Shown here in pieces: positions 35,030 through 43,963 of a stretch of 64,000 nt of DNA. The stretch is from Planctomycetota bacterium. Its GTDB lineage: Bacteria; Planctomycetota; PUPC01; JACPCR01. The position numbers were made by a program, and so were the translations under genes. Location: positions 1-64,000 of the forward strand of contig JACPCR010000071.1 in the NCBI GenBank assembly GCA_016179685.1. The letters run 5' to 3'. Position 1 is the stretch's first letter, and each line of letters starts with the position of its first letter. The notes beneath the pieces are model-generated. The model was not told the origin of the DNA. It searched no databases and saw only the letters and a program-made list of their open reading frames with translations.

Positions 35030-38000
35030 TCAGGGCTTTCCGACGGCCATTTCCGCCTCGGCGGAGAGTCCGGTAGCGACGTCCCGAACCCGGACCTTCC
35101 AGGAGCCGGGTGGCGCATTCCATTCGAGGGGAAGGAGGTGCTCGGCGGACCCGCCGGTCGCCTCGAGATTTTTCCGAAACCACGGCGTTTCGAGTCCGTC
35201 GGGCCGGTAGACCCTGAGCGCGAGGACGTGCCGGCCCGGCGGTGGGCCATCCGTGAGGACTCGGGCGCGCACTTTCGCGCCGCTGCCGGGCGTCGCCGCA
35301 CTCGCCTGCACCTCGACCGCCCGGACGGCATAGGGCATCAGGGAAGCGATGAAGGCCTCGCCCCGAGGGAATTCGAAGCGAAAGGCACGGTCCAGGCCGA
35401 GAGACGTCCCCGACCTCGCCAGGTAGGCGTGAGCCGGATCGTCGAGCGTCAGAGCGACGGACTCCTTCGGCTGTTCCCGGAGGGCGCCCTGGCCCGCGTG
35501 CAGGAAGGCCAGGTAACGGGCGTTCCCGTCACGGAACTCCGCCAGGGCGAAGCCGGGCCGGCCCGCCACCATCGGCCGGCCCACTTTCCATTCCACCTCG
35601 TAGCCGCGGCGCAACCCGCGGCCGCGAAAGATGAGTTCGAGCAGCGCCTGATGGCCCGAGGCCTCGTCCTCCTTCTGGTCCGCCCGCTTCAATAGGCTCG
35701 GATCGAAGTCGAAATAGACGGCCAGGCCGCGCCCGTACGGGTGCACCCAGCCAGCCGGAACGCCTGCTATGCGGAAGAGGGCTTTCGCCCCGGTCGGTTG
35801 CACGTCTCCACCCAGAAGGACCGGCGGGCTGCCCGTGGGCTTCTCGCCCGGATCGAAGACCCACGAGACGCCGGTCAGGTCGATTCCCTCGATGATGCCC
35901 TCGACGTGGACAGGCGTGGCCGCCCAAGGGATGGCCGCCTGCGCCGGCGCAGGCCTTCGCTTCAGGCCGAAGAGGCGCTCGAGGGGCCAAGGGTCTTGGG
36001 GCACGCCGTGCACATCACGCAGGCCGGCATCGGCGGCGGCCAGGAGGACCCCGCCGCCTTCGACATACCGCTGAATTTCGGCGATTTCCGTCGGGGAGAG
36101 ACACCGGACGAGAGGCAGGTAGAGCACCTCCGGCGGATGCGTGCGCAGGTAGCCCATTTCGATCTCGGCGTAGGCCACGATTCGAGGGAATCGGAAGACC
36201 ATGTCCGCATCATAGGCCGGGGCGAAGGATCGGGCGGACTTGACTTCGCCGGGCCGACTGGCCTTGGCGATGGCCTCGGCCACCAGATTGGAACGAGGCG
36301 AATAATAGACGGCATAATCACCGGCCCTCCGCTTGGCCCCCAGGAGCAGCCGGCCGTAGCCGCTGCGGATGTCCTCCGCCAAGTCGCGGGTGGCGAGCAG
36401 AATCCGGTCCGGCGACAGGTCCCCGCGCACCATGGGGTAGCTGAAGCCGAAGGCCCCGACCCAGGTGAAAAGCGCCGTGGCGCCGTGCAGTACCTGGTCC
36501 CATCCCCAATAATGCACTCCGGCCTCATCCTCGAGATAACGGTAGCCGTAACCTGGCTGAAACCATCCGCCCAGAAGCTGGCCCTCGGGCCGGAAAGACA
36601 TCTCCTCGTGCCGGTATCGGATGGAGACGAAGAGAGCGGCCAGCCCCTGCCGGCGGGCGAAGAGCCACGCGTCCCGGCAGTCGGTCGTCGAGGAGCCCGC
36701 CCGGGCGCCCGGAATCCACGAGCGGTAGAGGGTCTGAATACGTCCATACATGCCCGTATAGACCTGGTCCTGGAACAGGGCATGGTCCAGCCATGGGCCT
36801 GGATGATCGGAATCCCGCATCTCCTCCTTGCGCAGGGGCAACACCTCTTCCCAGCGCGAGTAGCGGGTGTTCCAGGAAGCGTTCAGGGCCTCGAGCGACC
36901 CGTACTCCGCCTGGAGATGGTCCCGGAAGGCGTCCAGGCAGCTCGGGGAGAAGCAATAATCGCCCCCCAAACTGGTCTCGTCCGAAAGCAGGTAGAGTTT
37001 CCCGTCCAGAGCGCTATAGGCCCGGGCCTTATCGCCGACCTCCTGTTCGAGTTGCATCTCCCACTTGGGACTCGTCAGGCAGGGACGCCGCACGCCGTCC
37101 GCGGCGTAGGGACCCGGGTCGTGGTTCGGGCACGAATCGGACCACGAGCCCGCCACGTCCAGGCCCGCTTCGAGCGTTTCGAGCGCCAGGAAGCTGACGT
37201 GGTCGGGCCTCACGCGCTTCCACAGGTCGAGGTACGCGTCGCCGCCGAAGTTCAGCCAGGGGACGTCCAGGAAGTCGCCAGCATGGGCCACGACGACCGG
37301 TTGATCGAGGGAAGCGAGCGGCTCGCCCCCAGGCCCCTCGAGGGTCAAGCTCATCGTGACGACACGGGAGAGGAGGCGGCCGTTGTCGAGTTGAACGGGG
37401 ACGAGGGTCTGTCCGGCGTCGAGCGTCTTTCGCGCCCGGCCGACCACGCGGCCCCAGGGGTCAACGGCCTTGGCCACGAGCGCCGCGCCCGCCGGCATCT
37501 CCCCGGAGAGTCGGGCTTGAGCGGTCAGGGGCTGATCCGGAGGGGCAGGCCGTGTTTCCGTGATGGCGGCTTCGATGCGGGCCGCTCCGTGGATTTCGGC
37601 GAGGAAGGCGGCCCAGTTGAGCGTGTTTCCGCGGGCATCGAGGAGCTTCAACCGGACGACGCAGGCGCCGGCGGGGAAAGGAGGCAGGGGCAGGGAGAGG
37701 CTCTCCGAGGCGGCCTCGGCCTCTGCCGCGGCCAGGACGTGAATGTAGGCATCGGCGACTTCGGCCCGGACTCGACTCGCGGTCGGTGGGGGGGCTGTGA
37801 AGCGCAGGGCGAGGGCGCCTGGTTTACCCGCCTGGGCATCGAACGACACGCCGGCCCAGCCCGGCTCGAGGTCGCGCCCGCACGACCACAGGATGCAGCG
37901 GCAGAAGGCGGCGTAGAAGAAGTCCTCGCTGGGATAAACCTGGCGCGTCCGGCCCGGCAGCGCCGGGACGAGGAAACCGGGCCCCATCGGCAGGCGGTCG

Positions 38001-39226
38001 CGCAGGTCGAGCAGCACACTGCCCCAGGTCCGTGCTTCGATGCCCCGGGTGAATCGAGCGATGCGGCCGCGCCCGAAGGATTCGAGCCGCGCCCCGGCCG
38101 GCCAGGCGTGGAAGCCGTTCCCTTCGGGCGTCGTCAGGGCTGTTCCTGCGATCGTTTCGGGCCCGCCATCCATGAGAACCAGGCCGGCGCCGGCGGCCGA
38201 GGCCTTCAAGAGGCCGCGCTGCACCTCCTCGGGGAAGCTCCGCCAACCGGTCCAGCCCCGGCCCTCGCCCTTGGCCGTGTGGCCGTCCGGCAGCCGTGCG
38301 GGTGCCAGAATACTGACGACCACGATCGCGTCCCACCTCTGCTCGAGCCGATCGAGCACCACGTGCCGGACGTCCTCACGAATCTCGAGGCGTTCCAGGT
38401 CGCCTGGCGCCTTCCCCTCGACCTGGCAAGGGATGTCCACGGTGTCCCCCTCGACGTCCATCCTCTGGCACACCTCGATGAAGTCCCGGAGGACGGCCCG
38501 CTCCATCAGAAAGAGTACCCGAGGCTTCTTCGCGAGGGGCTTCGCCCAGGGGACGTGCGCCGTGACCGTGCTGAAATCGGGCGGGTAGGGTGAAGGGGGA
38601 TGCTTCGGCCGCCCCAAGTTGGAGCGCAGGCGTTTGGCGAATCGGGCGGCCTCCTCCTTTTCCTCCGCGTCCCGGGCATCCTTTGCACGGACTTCGAGGA
38701 TATCTGCCGCTCCGGGGGCGCCCAGGGAAAGGAGTCCGGCGAGGGCGGCACGGCGCACGAAGGCATTCTCCGATTGCGCCAGCCGGGCGAGGTCCTGCGC
38801 CGCCTCTCCGGCGCCGGTGTAACCGAGCCACCGGGCGGCATATCGCTCGAGGAGCGGGTTGCCGCTGCGGGAGGCCTTGCGGGCCGTTTCGAGATGTTCG
38901 GGCCGGGCGAAGACGGAGAGGAACGGCAGAACGACTTCGTCGAAGATTTTTTCGTCTTCGGCCAGGTCCTCATCCGCGGAGGCGGTGACCTCGGCGAAGA
39001 AGTCGGCCGCTCGGGGATCGCCCAGGCCCGCCAGCTCGCGCAGGCGCGCCTGGCGCTCCTCGAGAGGCAGCATCATGAACGGGAGCGCGCGGCCTGCGGG
39101 GTCGGCCAGCTCCGCCGCCTCCTCAGCCGCGGACGCCGGCACCAGCAGGCCGCCGCATCCGGTGGCGATGAGGAGCGCCGCGCCAACTGCCATGCCCCGC
39201 CCAGCCAGAAATCGATGCTGTGCCAC
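35030..39226 (-). CDS. Giant exported protein with HEAT-like N-terminus and glycosidase-like barrel
   Basis: About 1398 residues from GTG 39226 (ATG 39193 is also possible). A lipoprotein-like or cleaved signal follows (AVGAALLIATGCGGLLVPASA). Residues about 40-180 are HEAT-like (RYAARWLGYTGAGEAAQDLA). A class-I amidotransferase-like segment (RVLFLMERAVLRDF; later LVLMDGGPETIAG) lies at about 210-370. The middle (about 650-1100) resembles GH42/GH14-like beta-galactosidase barrels with a second amidotransferase-like trimerisation fold (RYVEGGGVLLAAADAG). I cannot name catalytic residues with confidence. The family resembles large uncharacterised planctomycete glycan proteins. Upstream residues in the same frame are a remnant of another gene. 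Confidence 0.65.
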   Translation of the reverse strand: MAQHRFLAGRGMAVGAALLIATGCGGLLVPASAAEEAAELADPAGRALPFMMLPLEERQARLRELAGLGDPRAADFFAEVTASADEDLAEDEKIFDEVVLPFLSVFARPEHLETARKASRSGNPLLERYAARWLGYTGAGEAAQDLARLAQSENAFVRRAALAGLLSLGAPGAADILEVRAKDARDAEEKEEAARFAKRLRSNLGRPKHPPSPYPPDFSTVTAHVPWAKPLAKKPRVLFLMERAVLRDFIEVCQRMDVEGDTVDIPCQVEGKAPGDLERLEIREDVRHVVLDRLEQRWDAIVVVSILAPARLPDGHTAKGEGRGWTGWRSFPEEVQRGLLKASAAGAGLVLMDGGPETIAGTALTTPEGNGFHAWPAGARLESFGRGRIARFTRGIEARTWGSVLLDLRDRLPMGPGFLVPALPGRTRQVYPSEDFFYAAFCRCILWSCGRDLEPGWAGVSFDAQAGKPGALALRFTAPPPTASRVRAEVADAYIHVLAAAEAEAASESLSLPLPPFPAGACVVRLKLLDARGNTLNWAAFLAEIHGAARIEAAITETRPAPPDQPLTAQARLSGEMPAGAALVAKAVDPWGRVVGRARKTLDAGQTLVPVQLDNGRLLSRVVTMSLTLEGPGGEPLASLDQPVVVAHAGDFLDVPWLNFGGDAYLDLWKRVRPDHVSFLALETLEAGLDVAGSWSDSCPNHDPGPYAADGVRRPCLTSPKWEMQLEQEVGDKARAYSALDGKLYLLSDETSLGGDYCFSPSCLDAFRDHLQAEYGSLEALNASWNTRYSRWEEVLPLRKEEMRDSDHPGPWLDHALFQDQVYTGMYGRIQTLYRSWIPGARAGSSTTDCRDAWLFARRQGLAALFVSIRYRHEEMSFRPEGQLLGGWFQPGYGYRYLEDEAGVHYWGWDQVLHGATALFTWVGAFGFSYPMVRGDLSPDRILLATRDLAEDIRSGYGRLLLGAKRRAGDYAVYYSPRSNLVAEAIAKASRPGEVKSARSFAPAYDADMVFRFPRIVAYAEIEMGYLRTHPPEVLYLPLVRCLSPTEIAEIQRYVEGGGVLLAAADAGLRDVHGVPQDPWPLERLFGLKRRPAPAQAAIPWAATPVHVEGIIEGIDLTGVSWVFDPGEKPTGSPPVLLGGDVQPTGAKALFRIAGVPAGWVHPYGRGLAVYFDFDPSLLKRADQKEDEASGHQALLELIFRGRGLRRGYEVEWKVGRPMVAGRPGFALAEFRDGNARYLAFLHAGQGALREQPKESVALTLDDPAHAYLARSGTSLGLDRAFRFEFPRGEAFIASLMPYAVRAVEVQASAATPGSGAKVRARVLTDGPPPGRHVLALRVYRPDGLETPWFRKNLEATGGSAEHLLPLEWNAPPGSWKVRVRDVATGLSAEAEMAVGKP

Positions 39227-39247
39227 GAACCGGGTCTCTGATTCCTG

Positions 39248-39337
39248 AGCCGATCCGAAGACTTCCAGTCGTCGTACTCGATACCGCGGACAAAGTTCCT
39301 GAATTGCTTGCAGGCGTGCCTCAAGCTGAACAATCAT
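39248..39337 (-). pseudogene. Remnant of a minimal nucleotidyltransferase (MNT) gene
   Basis: The first 30 codons of the open frame ending at 35030 read IVQLEARLQAIQELCPRYR then VRRLEVFGSA. That is the N-terminal helix and the GSA/GSxxRG start of MNT-type nucleotidyltransferases, usually partners of HEPN proteins. The motif is cut before the catalytic Asp pair. It fuses in frame to the next gene's N-terminus and is probably a deletion scar. Confidence 0.5.
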
Positions 39338-39766
39338 GATCGCTTCTCAGAGTATGTCCTTCTTGAAGAGGTATGACTTCCGTCGCGGAACGCGTCAGCG
39401 TTTCGTCCGAGAGATGAGATTAGAGGGCCCAGCCGAAGCGCTGACGCGCTTCGCTACGCCATTCGGGGCTGACACGTCGGGAACGTAGCCGAAGCGCTCC
39501 CGACGGGATCTTCGATTACGGGCTTCGCTACGAAAACTCGTGAAGTGCTGAATCACCATGGATGATGAAATCGGGCGGGTCCATCTCCGCGAACTTATTG
39601 AGAAGTTACGAGGTGGCAACGGCAAGGCCATTGCCACCTTACCTAGCATCCCAGGGCAATCCGCCGCAGGCGGAGACGACCCGGGATGACTTCCGAGGTC
39701 AATTGTGCTGGATTCAGGTGAGACGGCAACATGGGACGATGCCTTCATGGGCCTGTCACTGGCGGA
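39338..39766. other. Gene-free region with dispersed repeats
   Basis: Contains one 56-bp unit (39437-39492) found in tandem at 42907-43018, and a 70-bp element (39541-39611) that recurs inverted at 47180-47250. It also contains the palindrome AGGTGGCAACGGC/CCATTGCCACCT (from 39611). No intact gene is present. Confidence 0.55.
39541..39611 (+). repeat. 70-bp dispersed element, copy 1
   Basis: About 70 bp match the minus strand of 47180-47250 with roughly a dozen differences. One frame reads EIGRVHLRELIEKLR here and EIERIHLHELIEKLR in the other copy; several differences are synonymous or conservative, which suggests a former coding sequence. In both copies a palindrome directly follows the KLR codons. 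Confidence 0.6.
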
Positions 39767-40663
39767 TTATTCTCGCCCCCGTTCCCGGACCGATCCGGGC
39801 AGGGAAGCCGTATTGCGCCAGATGCGGGTCATGAGGCGGCCGCACTCGCGGGCGGATTCGGTATCGCAATCCATCAGGTTTTGACGCAGGTATTCGCGTT
39901 CCTGGTCACGGGCCGCCCGGCGTGACGGCGCGGCGGGGATATCGATATTTCCGTGCAGGACTCGATTGCACCCCCACGTGTAGCCGGTCAGTTCGCCATG
40001 GCTGATGATGAGCGCCATGCCCACGTTCGCCTGGACCACGGGCACGCCGTTCTCGCGGGCGCGGCGCAAGAGGGTACGCGTCTGGGACGTTTCCTTCGAG
40101 CCGAAGGTCGGAACGAGGAGGAATCGAGCGCCGCCGAGGACCAGGGTGCGCGCAATGTGCGGATTCCACCGGTCCGCGCAGATCAGGATGCCCGCGGGGC
40201 CGAAGGGCGTGGGAATGGGGTGCAACCGGCGTCCGCGCCGGTGGAAGCTCCAGGCGGCGCGGGCGTCTCCGGCGAACGTGACGGGCTCCTCGTGCTTGTG
40301 CTGCCTGCCGCAGAGGCGGCCACGGTGGTCGATGAAAGCGGCGGCATTGTAGACCGCTCGGCCCTTGCGCTCGGCAAATCCGAAGCAGAGGCAGGATCGA
40401 AGCGCACGGGCCAACTTCTGGAATCGACGGATGCAGGAACCGTCGATCGGCTCGGCGACGTCCAGGAGCGCGGCGGTCTTTTCGGGATGGTGAAGAACAT
40501 CGTGGAAGATGTAGCCATCCAGGATGCCCTCGGGTGCGACGATGATGCGGGGCCTGGCCCGCGCGGCCTCGCGGAAGAAGGATTCGAGCTTGTCAGCATT
40601 CTCAGCCTTCGCCCATTTCTTGGGACGGAAGGTGAGGGCGGCGACGGGCACGGTGGTGAACAT
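39767..40663 (-). CDS. Carbon-nitrogen hydrolase (nitrilase superfamily)
   Basis: A 298-residue protein from ATG 40663. The Glu-Lys-Cys triad is visible as Glu45 (IVAPEGILDGY), Lys123 (RQHKHEEP) and Cys162 (GILICADRWNP). It hydrolyses a non-peptide C-N bond, but the substrate group cannot be assigned. The Lys motif HKHEE is somewhat unusual. There is no signal peptide. The C-terminus is Arg-rich. The neighbouring PDZ-like gene is on the same strand 60 bp upstream. Confidence 0.88.
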   Translation of the reverse strand: MFTTVPVAALTFRPKKWAKAENADKLESFFREAARARPRIIVAPEGILDGYIFHDVLHHPEKTAALLDVAEPIDGSCIRRFQKLARALRSCLCFGFAERKGRAVYNAAAFIDHRGRLCGRQHKHEEPVTFAGDARAAWSFHRRGRRLHPIPTPFGPAGILICADRWNPHIARTLVLGGARFLLVPTFGSKETSQTRTLLRRARENGVPVVQANVGMALIISHGELTGYTWGCNRVLHGNIDIPAAPSRRAARDQEREYLRQNLMDCDTESARECGRLMTRIWRNTASLPGSVRERGRE

Positions 40664-40723
40664 GATCGTCAGTATGTGTTTAGCGGTGACGAGGATCGAA
40701 GCACGATTTCAGGCGGAACCCGT

Positions 40724-42244
40724 TCAGAACGTCACTTCCTCGTCCTGGTCAATCTCAAGAATCTCGGAAAACTCGATATCCCAGACTTCTGCATTCATGC
40801 CAACCGTCTTGATGAAGGGGGCCAGGAGGCGGGCCCCGACGGGGCTTGGGCCGTCGAGGAGACGCTTCCCATCCAGGAGAATCTCGCTGCGGCCCCCGAA
40901 GAGGATCATTCGCAGGTGATGCGTCGTGGAATGACTCATGGTCATGTGCGGTATGCATAGGCTGCGGTTCAAGCTGCTGTACCCGTGTCGGATGTCCATC
41001 CGGTTAGGATGCCAGAACCTCAGGGCCAGGGCTCCGTCGATGATCCCGTTGGTCCGTAGGTTATCCGCCTTCGGACCATTCAGGTCAATCCAGCCGGCCC
41101 CAAAAACCCGGGCGAACTTCGTCTTCTCCCGGTCGGTGGCGGCCACCTTGAAGCGTAGTTCGATCTCGGCGTTCTTCACCGCCGGCCCGACGACGAGAGG
41201 AATGAAGCTACCTGCCTCGACCCCCAGCATGGTGCGGTGGGTCGCGCGCACCGCCTCAACGGCCGGTCTCGTGTTTTCATTCAGCGCAAACATTTCCGGC
41301 AGGAGACTGCGGCGCCGGCGTCGTGCGGCCGACACGGAGGGCGGAGGCTCGTCCCGCCGTCCGGCAGGCAGCCCGCGATGGTCGGCGATAAGCCGTCCCA
41401 GCTCAGCCATGTCACTCCTGGGGAAGAGACCGGGAAATTTTCTGACCATCTCGGCCGCGGCCTTCAGCTTGAAGTCTGCGACCGCGGCATCGTGCAGGAT
41501 GATGGCCGCGGTCAGCGAATCCGGATCGGACTGTAAAGCGAACCAGGCATGACTCATAGCTTCCGAAAATCGGGCCTGATTCAGGGCCTGCGCTGCCGCC
41601 AGCAGGTCCAAGAGAACGCCCCTGGGGAAGCCTTTGGCGACCGCGCGAGCGAGTGCGGTTTCGGCCAGGTCCGGATCCTCCCAGGCCAGGGCTGTGGCGA
41701 TGATCATCTCCTTTTCCCAGGCGGGGTCTCTTTTCTGCTCGCGGAGGTATTGAACTTCCGGCCACCACCATCGGGCATAAACCTCCAGGCCTTTCCTCCC
41801 GGGCTGCCATTGCACCTCCCGGGTCTGTCCATCTACCGAGTGGACCAACATGCGAGAGAAGTTTTCGAGGGTTTCGGGCCGGGCGATGGGCCCGCCCGGG
41901 AGGCTGGCGAGGTACTCGCCCTCCTTAACTCCTGCGAGGTCAGCCTGTTTCATCGGTGTGACCGAATAGACCTGCATCCCGAGGATCGGGCCTGAATCCA
42001 TTCCAAGTATCGCCCAATCCACACCTGCCAGGAACGGCTGAGCCTTCCTCGAATAGTCCTCGGCATGGAGGACCTCCCGGAGCGGGGGCCGCTCATCCGG
42101 AGGCCACCAATCCAGGAGGCTACGGGGAGGCTCCTGGGGTGCGTCTTCCGCCCGGAGGCTAATGTACAAGGCCGCGCAGCAGCCCAGAAGATGGAGCACT
42201 CGGGTTGGAAAATCCCGGCGAAATATAGAACCTCGGTCGCACAT
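40724..42244 (-). CDS. Exported protein with PDZ-like N-terminal region, unknown function
   Basis: A 506-residue protein from ATG 42244. A signal-like helix (RVLHLLGCCAALYISLRA) is followed by a PDZ-like segment (GMQVYSVTPMKQADLAGVKEGEYLASL, about 90-160), then a TPR-like helical region (about 170-280). The C-terminal half is beta-rich (about 330-500) and resembles concanavalin-like or LamG-type domains in pattern only. No catalytic motif is seen. The start follows an AT-rich region. Function is unknown. Confidence 0.65.
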   Translation of the reverse strand: MCDRGSIFRRDFPTRVLHLLGCCAALYISLRAEDAPQEPPRSLLDWWPPDERPPLREVLHAEDYSRKAQPFLAGVDWAILGMDSGPILGMQVYSVTPMKQADLAGVKEGEYLASLPGGPIARPETLENFSRMLVHSVDGQTREVQWQPGRKGLEVYARWWWPEVQYLREQKRDPAWEKEMIIATALAWEDPDLAETALARAVAKGFPRGVLLDLLAAAQALNQARFSEAMSHAWFALQSDPDSLTAAIILHDAAVADFKLKAAAEMVRKFPGLFPRSDMAELGRLIADHRGLPAGRRDEPPPSVSAARRRRRSLLPEMFALNENTRPAVEAVRATHRTMLGVEAGSFIPLVVGPAVKNAEIELRFKVAATDREKTKFARVFGAGWIDLNGPKADNLRTNGIIDGALALRFWHPNRMDIRHGYSSLNRSLCIPHMTMSHSTTHHLRMILFGGRSEILLDGKRLLDGPSPVGARLLAPFIKTVGMNAEVWDIEFSEILEIDQDEEVTF

Positions 42245-42283
42245 AAATGGTCAATTCGAAAATAGTTACGTCGGAATATCTCT

Positions 42284-42387
42284 TAACAGTCTCGGAATTT
42301 CAATCGCGAGCCAACGATGACCAATTTTGAAAGGGGTTCCGAGACTGTTAGTCGTTTTTTGGAGACGCTTCGCGCCTCCAAAAAACG
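42284..42387. repeat. 14-bp inverted repeat pair plus T-rich hairpin
   Basis: TAACAGTCTCGGAA (42284-42297) is inverted exactly at 42337-42350, enclosing 39 bp. Next to it CGTTTTTTGGAGACG (42353-42367) pairs with 42373-42387 with one mismatch around CTTCG. The T and A runs on the two sides could work as a bidirectional terminator for the gene at 40724-42244 only if transcription came from the right, so its role is unclear. Confidence 0.55.
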
Positions 42388-42477
42388 GGTATCTAAGTGG
42401 GCCATAGGGTGCAGAAAAACACGCAGCACACATTTTACCCGCCTCCCACGGGGACGAGTGCGGGAGGGGTTTCTATT

Positions 42478-42524
42478 TAGTTTCCCGGTTCAGAAGTGCC
42501 CCGCACTTTTGAATCGGGAAACTA
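42478..42524. repeat. Hairpin, AAGTGC-core family, two G-T pairs
   Basis: Arms 42478-42499 and 42503-42524 (22 nt) pair around CCC. The only two non-Watson-Crick positions are G opposite T, so plus-strand RNA would pair throughout. TAG and CTA form the ends, as in the 12012 and 46226 copies. On the minus strand it starts 6 nt after the stop of a gene remnant. Confidence 0.85.
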
Positions 42525-42530
42525 AGACTC

Positions 42531-42731
42531 TCAGGCGGTGAGCGTATCCGAGAGCCGGCGCATGACCGGAAGGACACTCACCTTCGTGGCGGCTCGGACC
42601 AGCAGAGATTTCACCTCATCCGGCAGGCTGGCCAAGCCGCCATCCTGAAAATAGGCCAGCGCTTTGAGGGTGATGGCGGGATTGAAAGGGGGCCCATATA
42701 GAGCCCTGGCCGCGCCGAGGGCGTCTTCCAC
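42531..42731 (-). pseudogene. C-terminal remnant, possibly AbiEii-type nucleotidyltransferase
   Basis: A 66-codon frame ending at TGA 42531 contains PAITLKALAYFQDGGLASLP, a pattern I associate with the C-terminal part of AbiEii/AbiGii-like toxin proteins. The upstream part appears in another frame (VSHEASISLPSVRLRGIAEK, near 42800), so at least one frameshift separates them. Only the tail is readable. Family assignment is tentative. Confidence 0.35.
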
Positions 42732-42906
42732 CAGAAGAGCTTTTCGGCGATCCCCCGGAGGCGGACCGAGGGCAACGAGATGGACGCCTCGTGACTCACA
42801 AGGGCCTGATTATACTGCAAGGTGGACTCGCTCGGAATGCGGATCGCAGTAACCGGCGCCCTCCCAGCGGGATAAATGGCGGGCATCGGACGCGGGCCCC
42901 TTCCGG

Positions 42907-43030
42907 AGCGCTGACGCGTTTCCCTACGCAATTCGGGGCTGACACGTCGGGAACGCAGCCGAAGCGCTAACGCGCCTCCCTACGCAATTCAGGGCTGACA
43001 CGCCGGGAACGCAGCCGAAGCGCTAACGCG
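42907..43030. repeat. 56-bp tandem repeats
   Basis: Units begin at 42907, 42963 and (partial) 43019, exactly 56 bp apart, each starting AGCGCT(G/A)ACGCG and containing GGGCTGACACG(T/C)CGGGAACG. A single unit is also found at 39437-39492, followed by the start of another at 39493. GAAGCGC-TGAC-GCGCTTC makes each junction palindromic. Confidence 0.75.
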
Positions 43031-43140
43031 CCTCGGCTACGGCGGAGAAGGCGTGGCCGACGCCTTCCTCCGCGGGATTCCTCCCACAGTCCCGACGTCC
43101 CTCCCATAGGGATCCTGCGGAAACGGGATCTCTCCCGGGG

Positions 43141-43236
43141 GGACAGGCTCGGGAGAATCCCTCCCACGGGGACAGGTGCGAGGGGACAAGTTCGGGAGAA
43201 CCCTCCCACGGGGACAGGTGCGAGGGACAGGCTCGG
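43141..43236. repeat. 42-bp imperfect tandem repeats
   Basis: GGACA(G/A)G(C/T)TCGG starts repeats at 43141, 43184 and (partial) 43225. The two complete units share CCCTCCCACGGGGACAGGTG. The related CTCCCACGGGGAC motif is also at 42446. Confidence 0.65.
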
Positions 43237-43435
43237 AAAACGGAATCCCCAAGGGAGGCGGCGCTACAAACCCGCCGGATGCTGCAACAACCCCGCGACG
43301 AAGGAGGAGTGCAGCAGTACGAGAATCGAAGGCAGGCGAACAGCGCTGACATCACTTCCGGCGGCAGAGCGGCCAGTGACGGCGAGACGCTTCGACAGTC
43401 TTCCGGTTGTTTGCCGCGTCCGGGGATGCTAGTAT

Positions 43436-43469
43436 TTGAGGACGGAAGTGCAGGCACTTCCATCCTCAA
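43436..43469. repeat. Short AAGTGC-core hairpin upstream of ndk
   Basis: Sixteen-nt arms 43436-43451 and 43454-43469 pair around AG with one C/A opposition (G-U in minus-strand RNA). It ends 20 bp before the ndk start, so it would sit in the ndk leader if transcription starts upstream. Confidence 0.7.
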
Positions 43470-43489
43470 GAGTTGGGATGGCCGGAAGC

Positions 43490-43963
43490 ATGGAACGTAC
43501 GCTTGTTTTCGTGAAACCAGACGGGCTGCATCGCAGGCTGGTGGGAAGGATTCTCCAGCGGTTCGAGGAGAAGGGCCTTCATCTCGTGGGGCTGAAGCTG
43601 GCACGGCTCTCCGAGGACCTGATTCGGGAGCATTATGCGGAGCACAGGGGCAAGCCGTTTTACGAGCTGCTGGTCCGTTTCGTGCTTTCGGGCCCCGTCG
43701 TTCTTATGGTGCTAGAAGGACCTGAAGCGGCAAGCGTCGTTCGCAGCTTGGTGGGAGCGACTTCCGGAGCGAAGGCGTCGCCCGGAACCATCCGCGGCGA
43801 TTTCGGCGTGAGCCAGCGTTTCAATCTGGTGCACGCCTCGGACGGGCCGGCCTCGGCAGAACGAGAGGTGGCCCACTTCTTCGCTCCGGATGAGCTGGTC
43901 TCGTGGCGGCCTTCGGATATGGACTGGCTCGACGAGACCGCGGGCAAGGAGCCGAACTCATGA
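43490..43963 (+). CDS. ndk: Nucleoside-diphosphate kinase
   Basis: A 157-residue protein from ATG 43490, the position matching the family N-terminus ([11 protein letters not shown]); ATG 43478 would add four residues. It transfers the gamma-phosphate between NTPs and NDPs through a phospho-histidine. The active-site His is in NLVHASDG, with RGDFG before it as expected. The C-terminus is slightly longer than the usual 140 residues. It overlaps hemB by 4 bp (ATGA), so the two are translationally coupled. Confidence 0.93.
   Translation: MERTLVFVKPDGLHRRLVGRILQRFEEKGLHLVGLKLARLSEDLIREHYAEHRGKPFYELLVRFVLSGPVVLMVLEGPEAASVVRSLVGATSGAKASPGTIRGDFGVSQRFNLVHASDGPASAEREVAHFFAPDELVSWRPSDMDWLDETAGKEPNS

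Larger units (their letters stand above)
42245..43489. other. 1.2-kb repeat-rich region
   Basis: No intact gene is present. It holds an inverted repeat pair, a T-rich hairpin, an AAGTGC hairpin, a gene remnant, 56-bp tandem repeats, 42-bp repeats and a second AAGTGC hairpin just before ndk, each listed separately. It is the densest repeat region of the window and separates the accessory part from the housekeeping genes. Confidence 0.6.

Noticed and set aside
35741..38593. 950-codon plus-strand frame
   Set aside because: It is the complement of the giant glycosidase-like gene, which has a signal peptide and recognisable folds; high-GC antisense frames of this length occur throughout the window.
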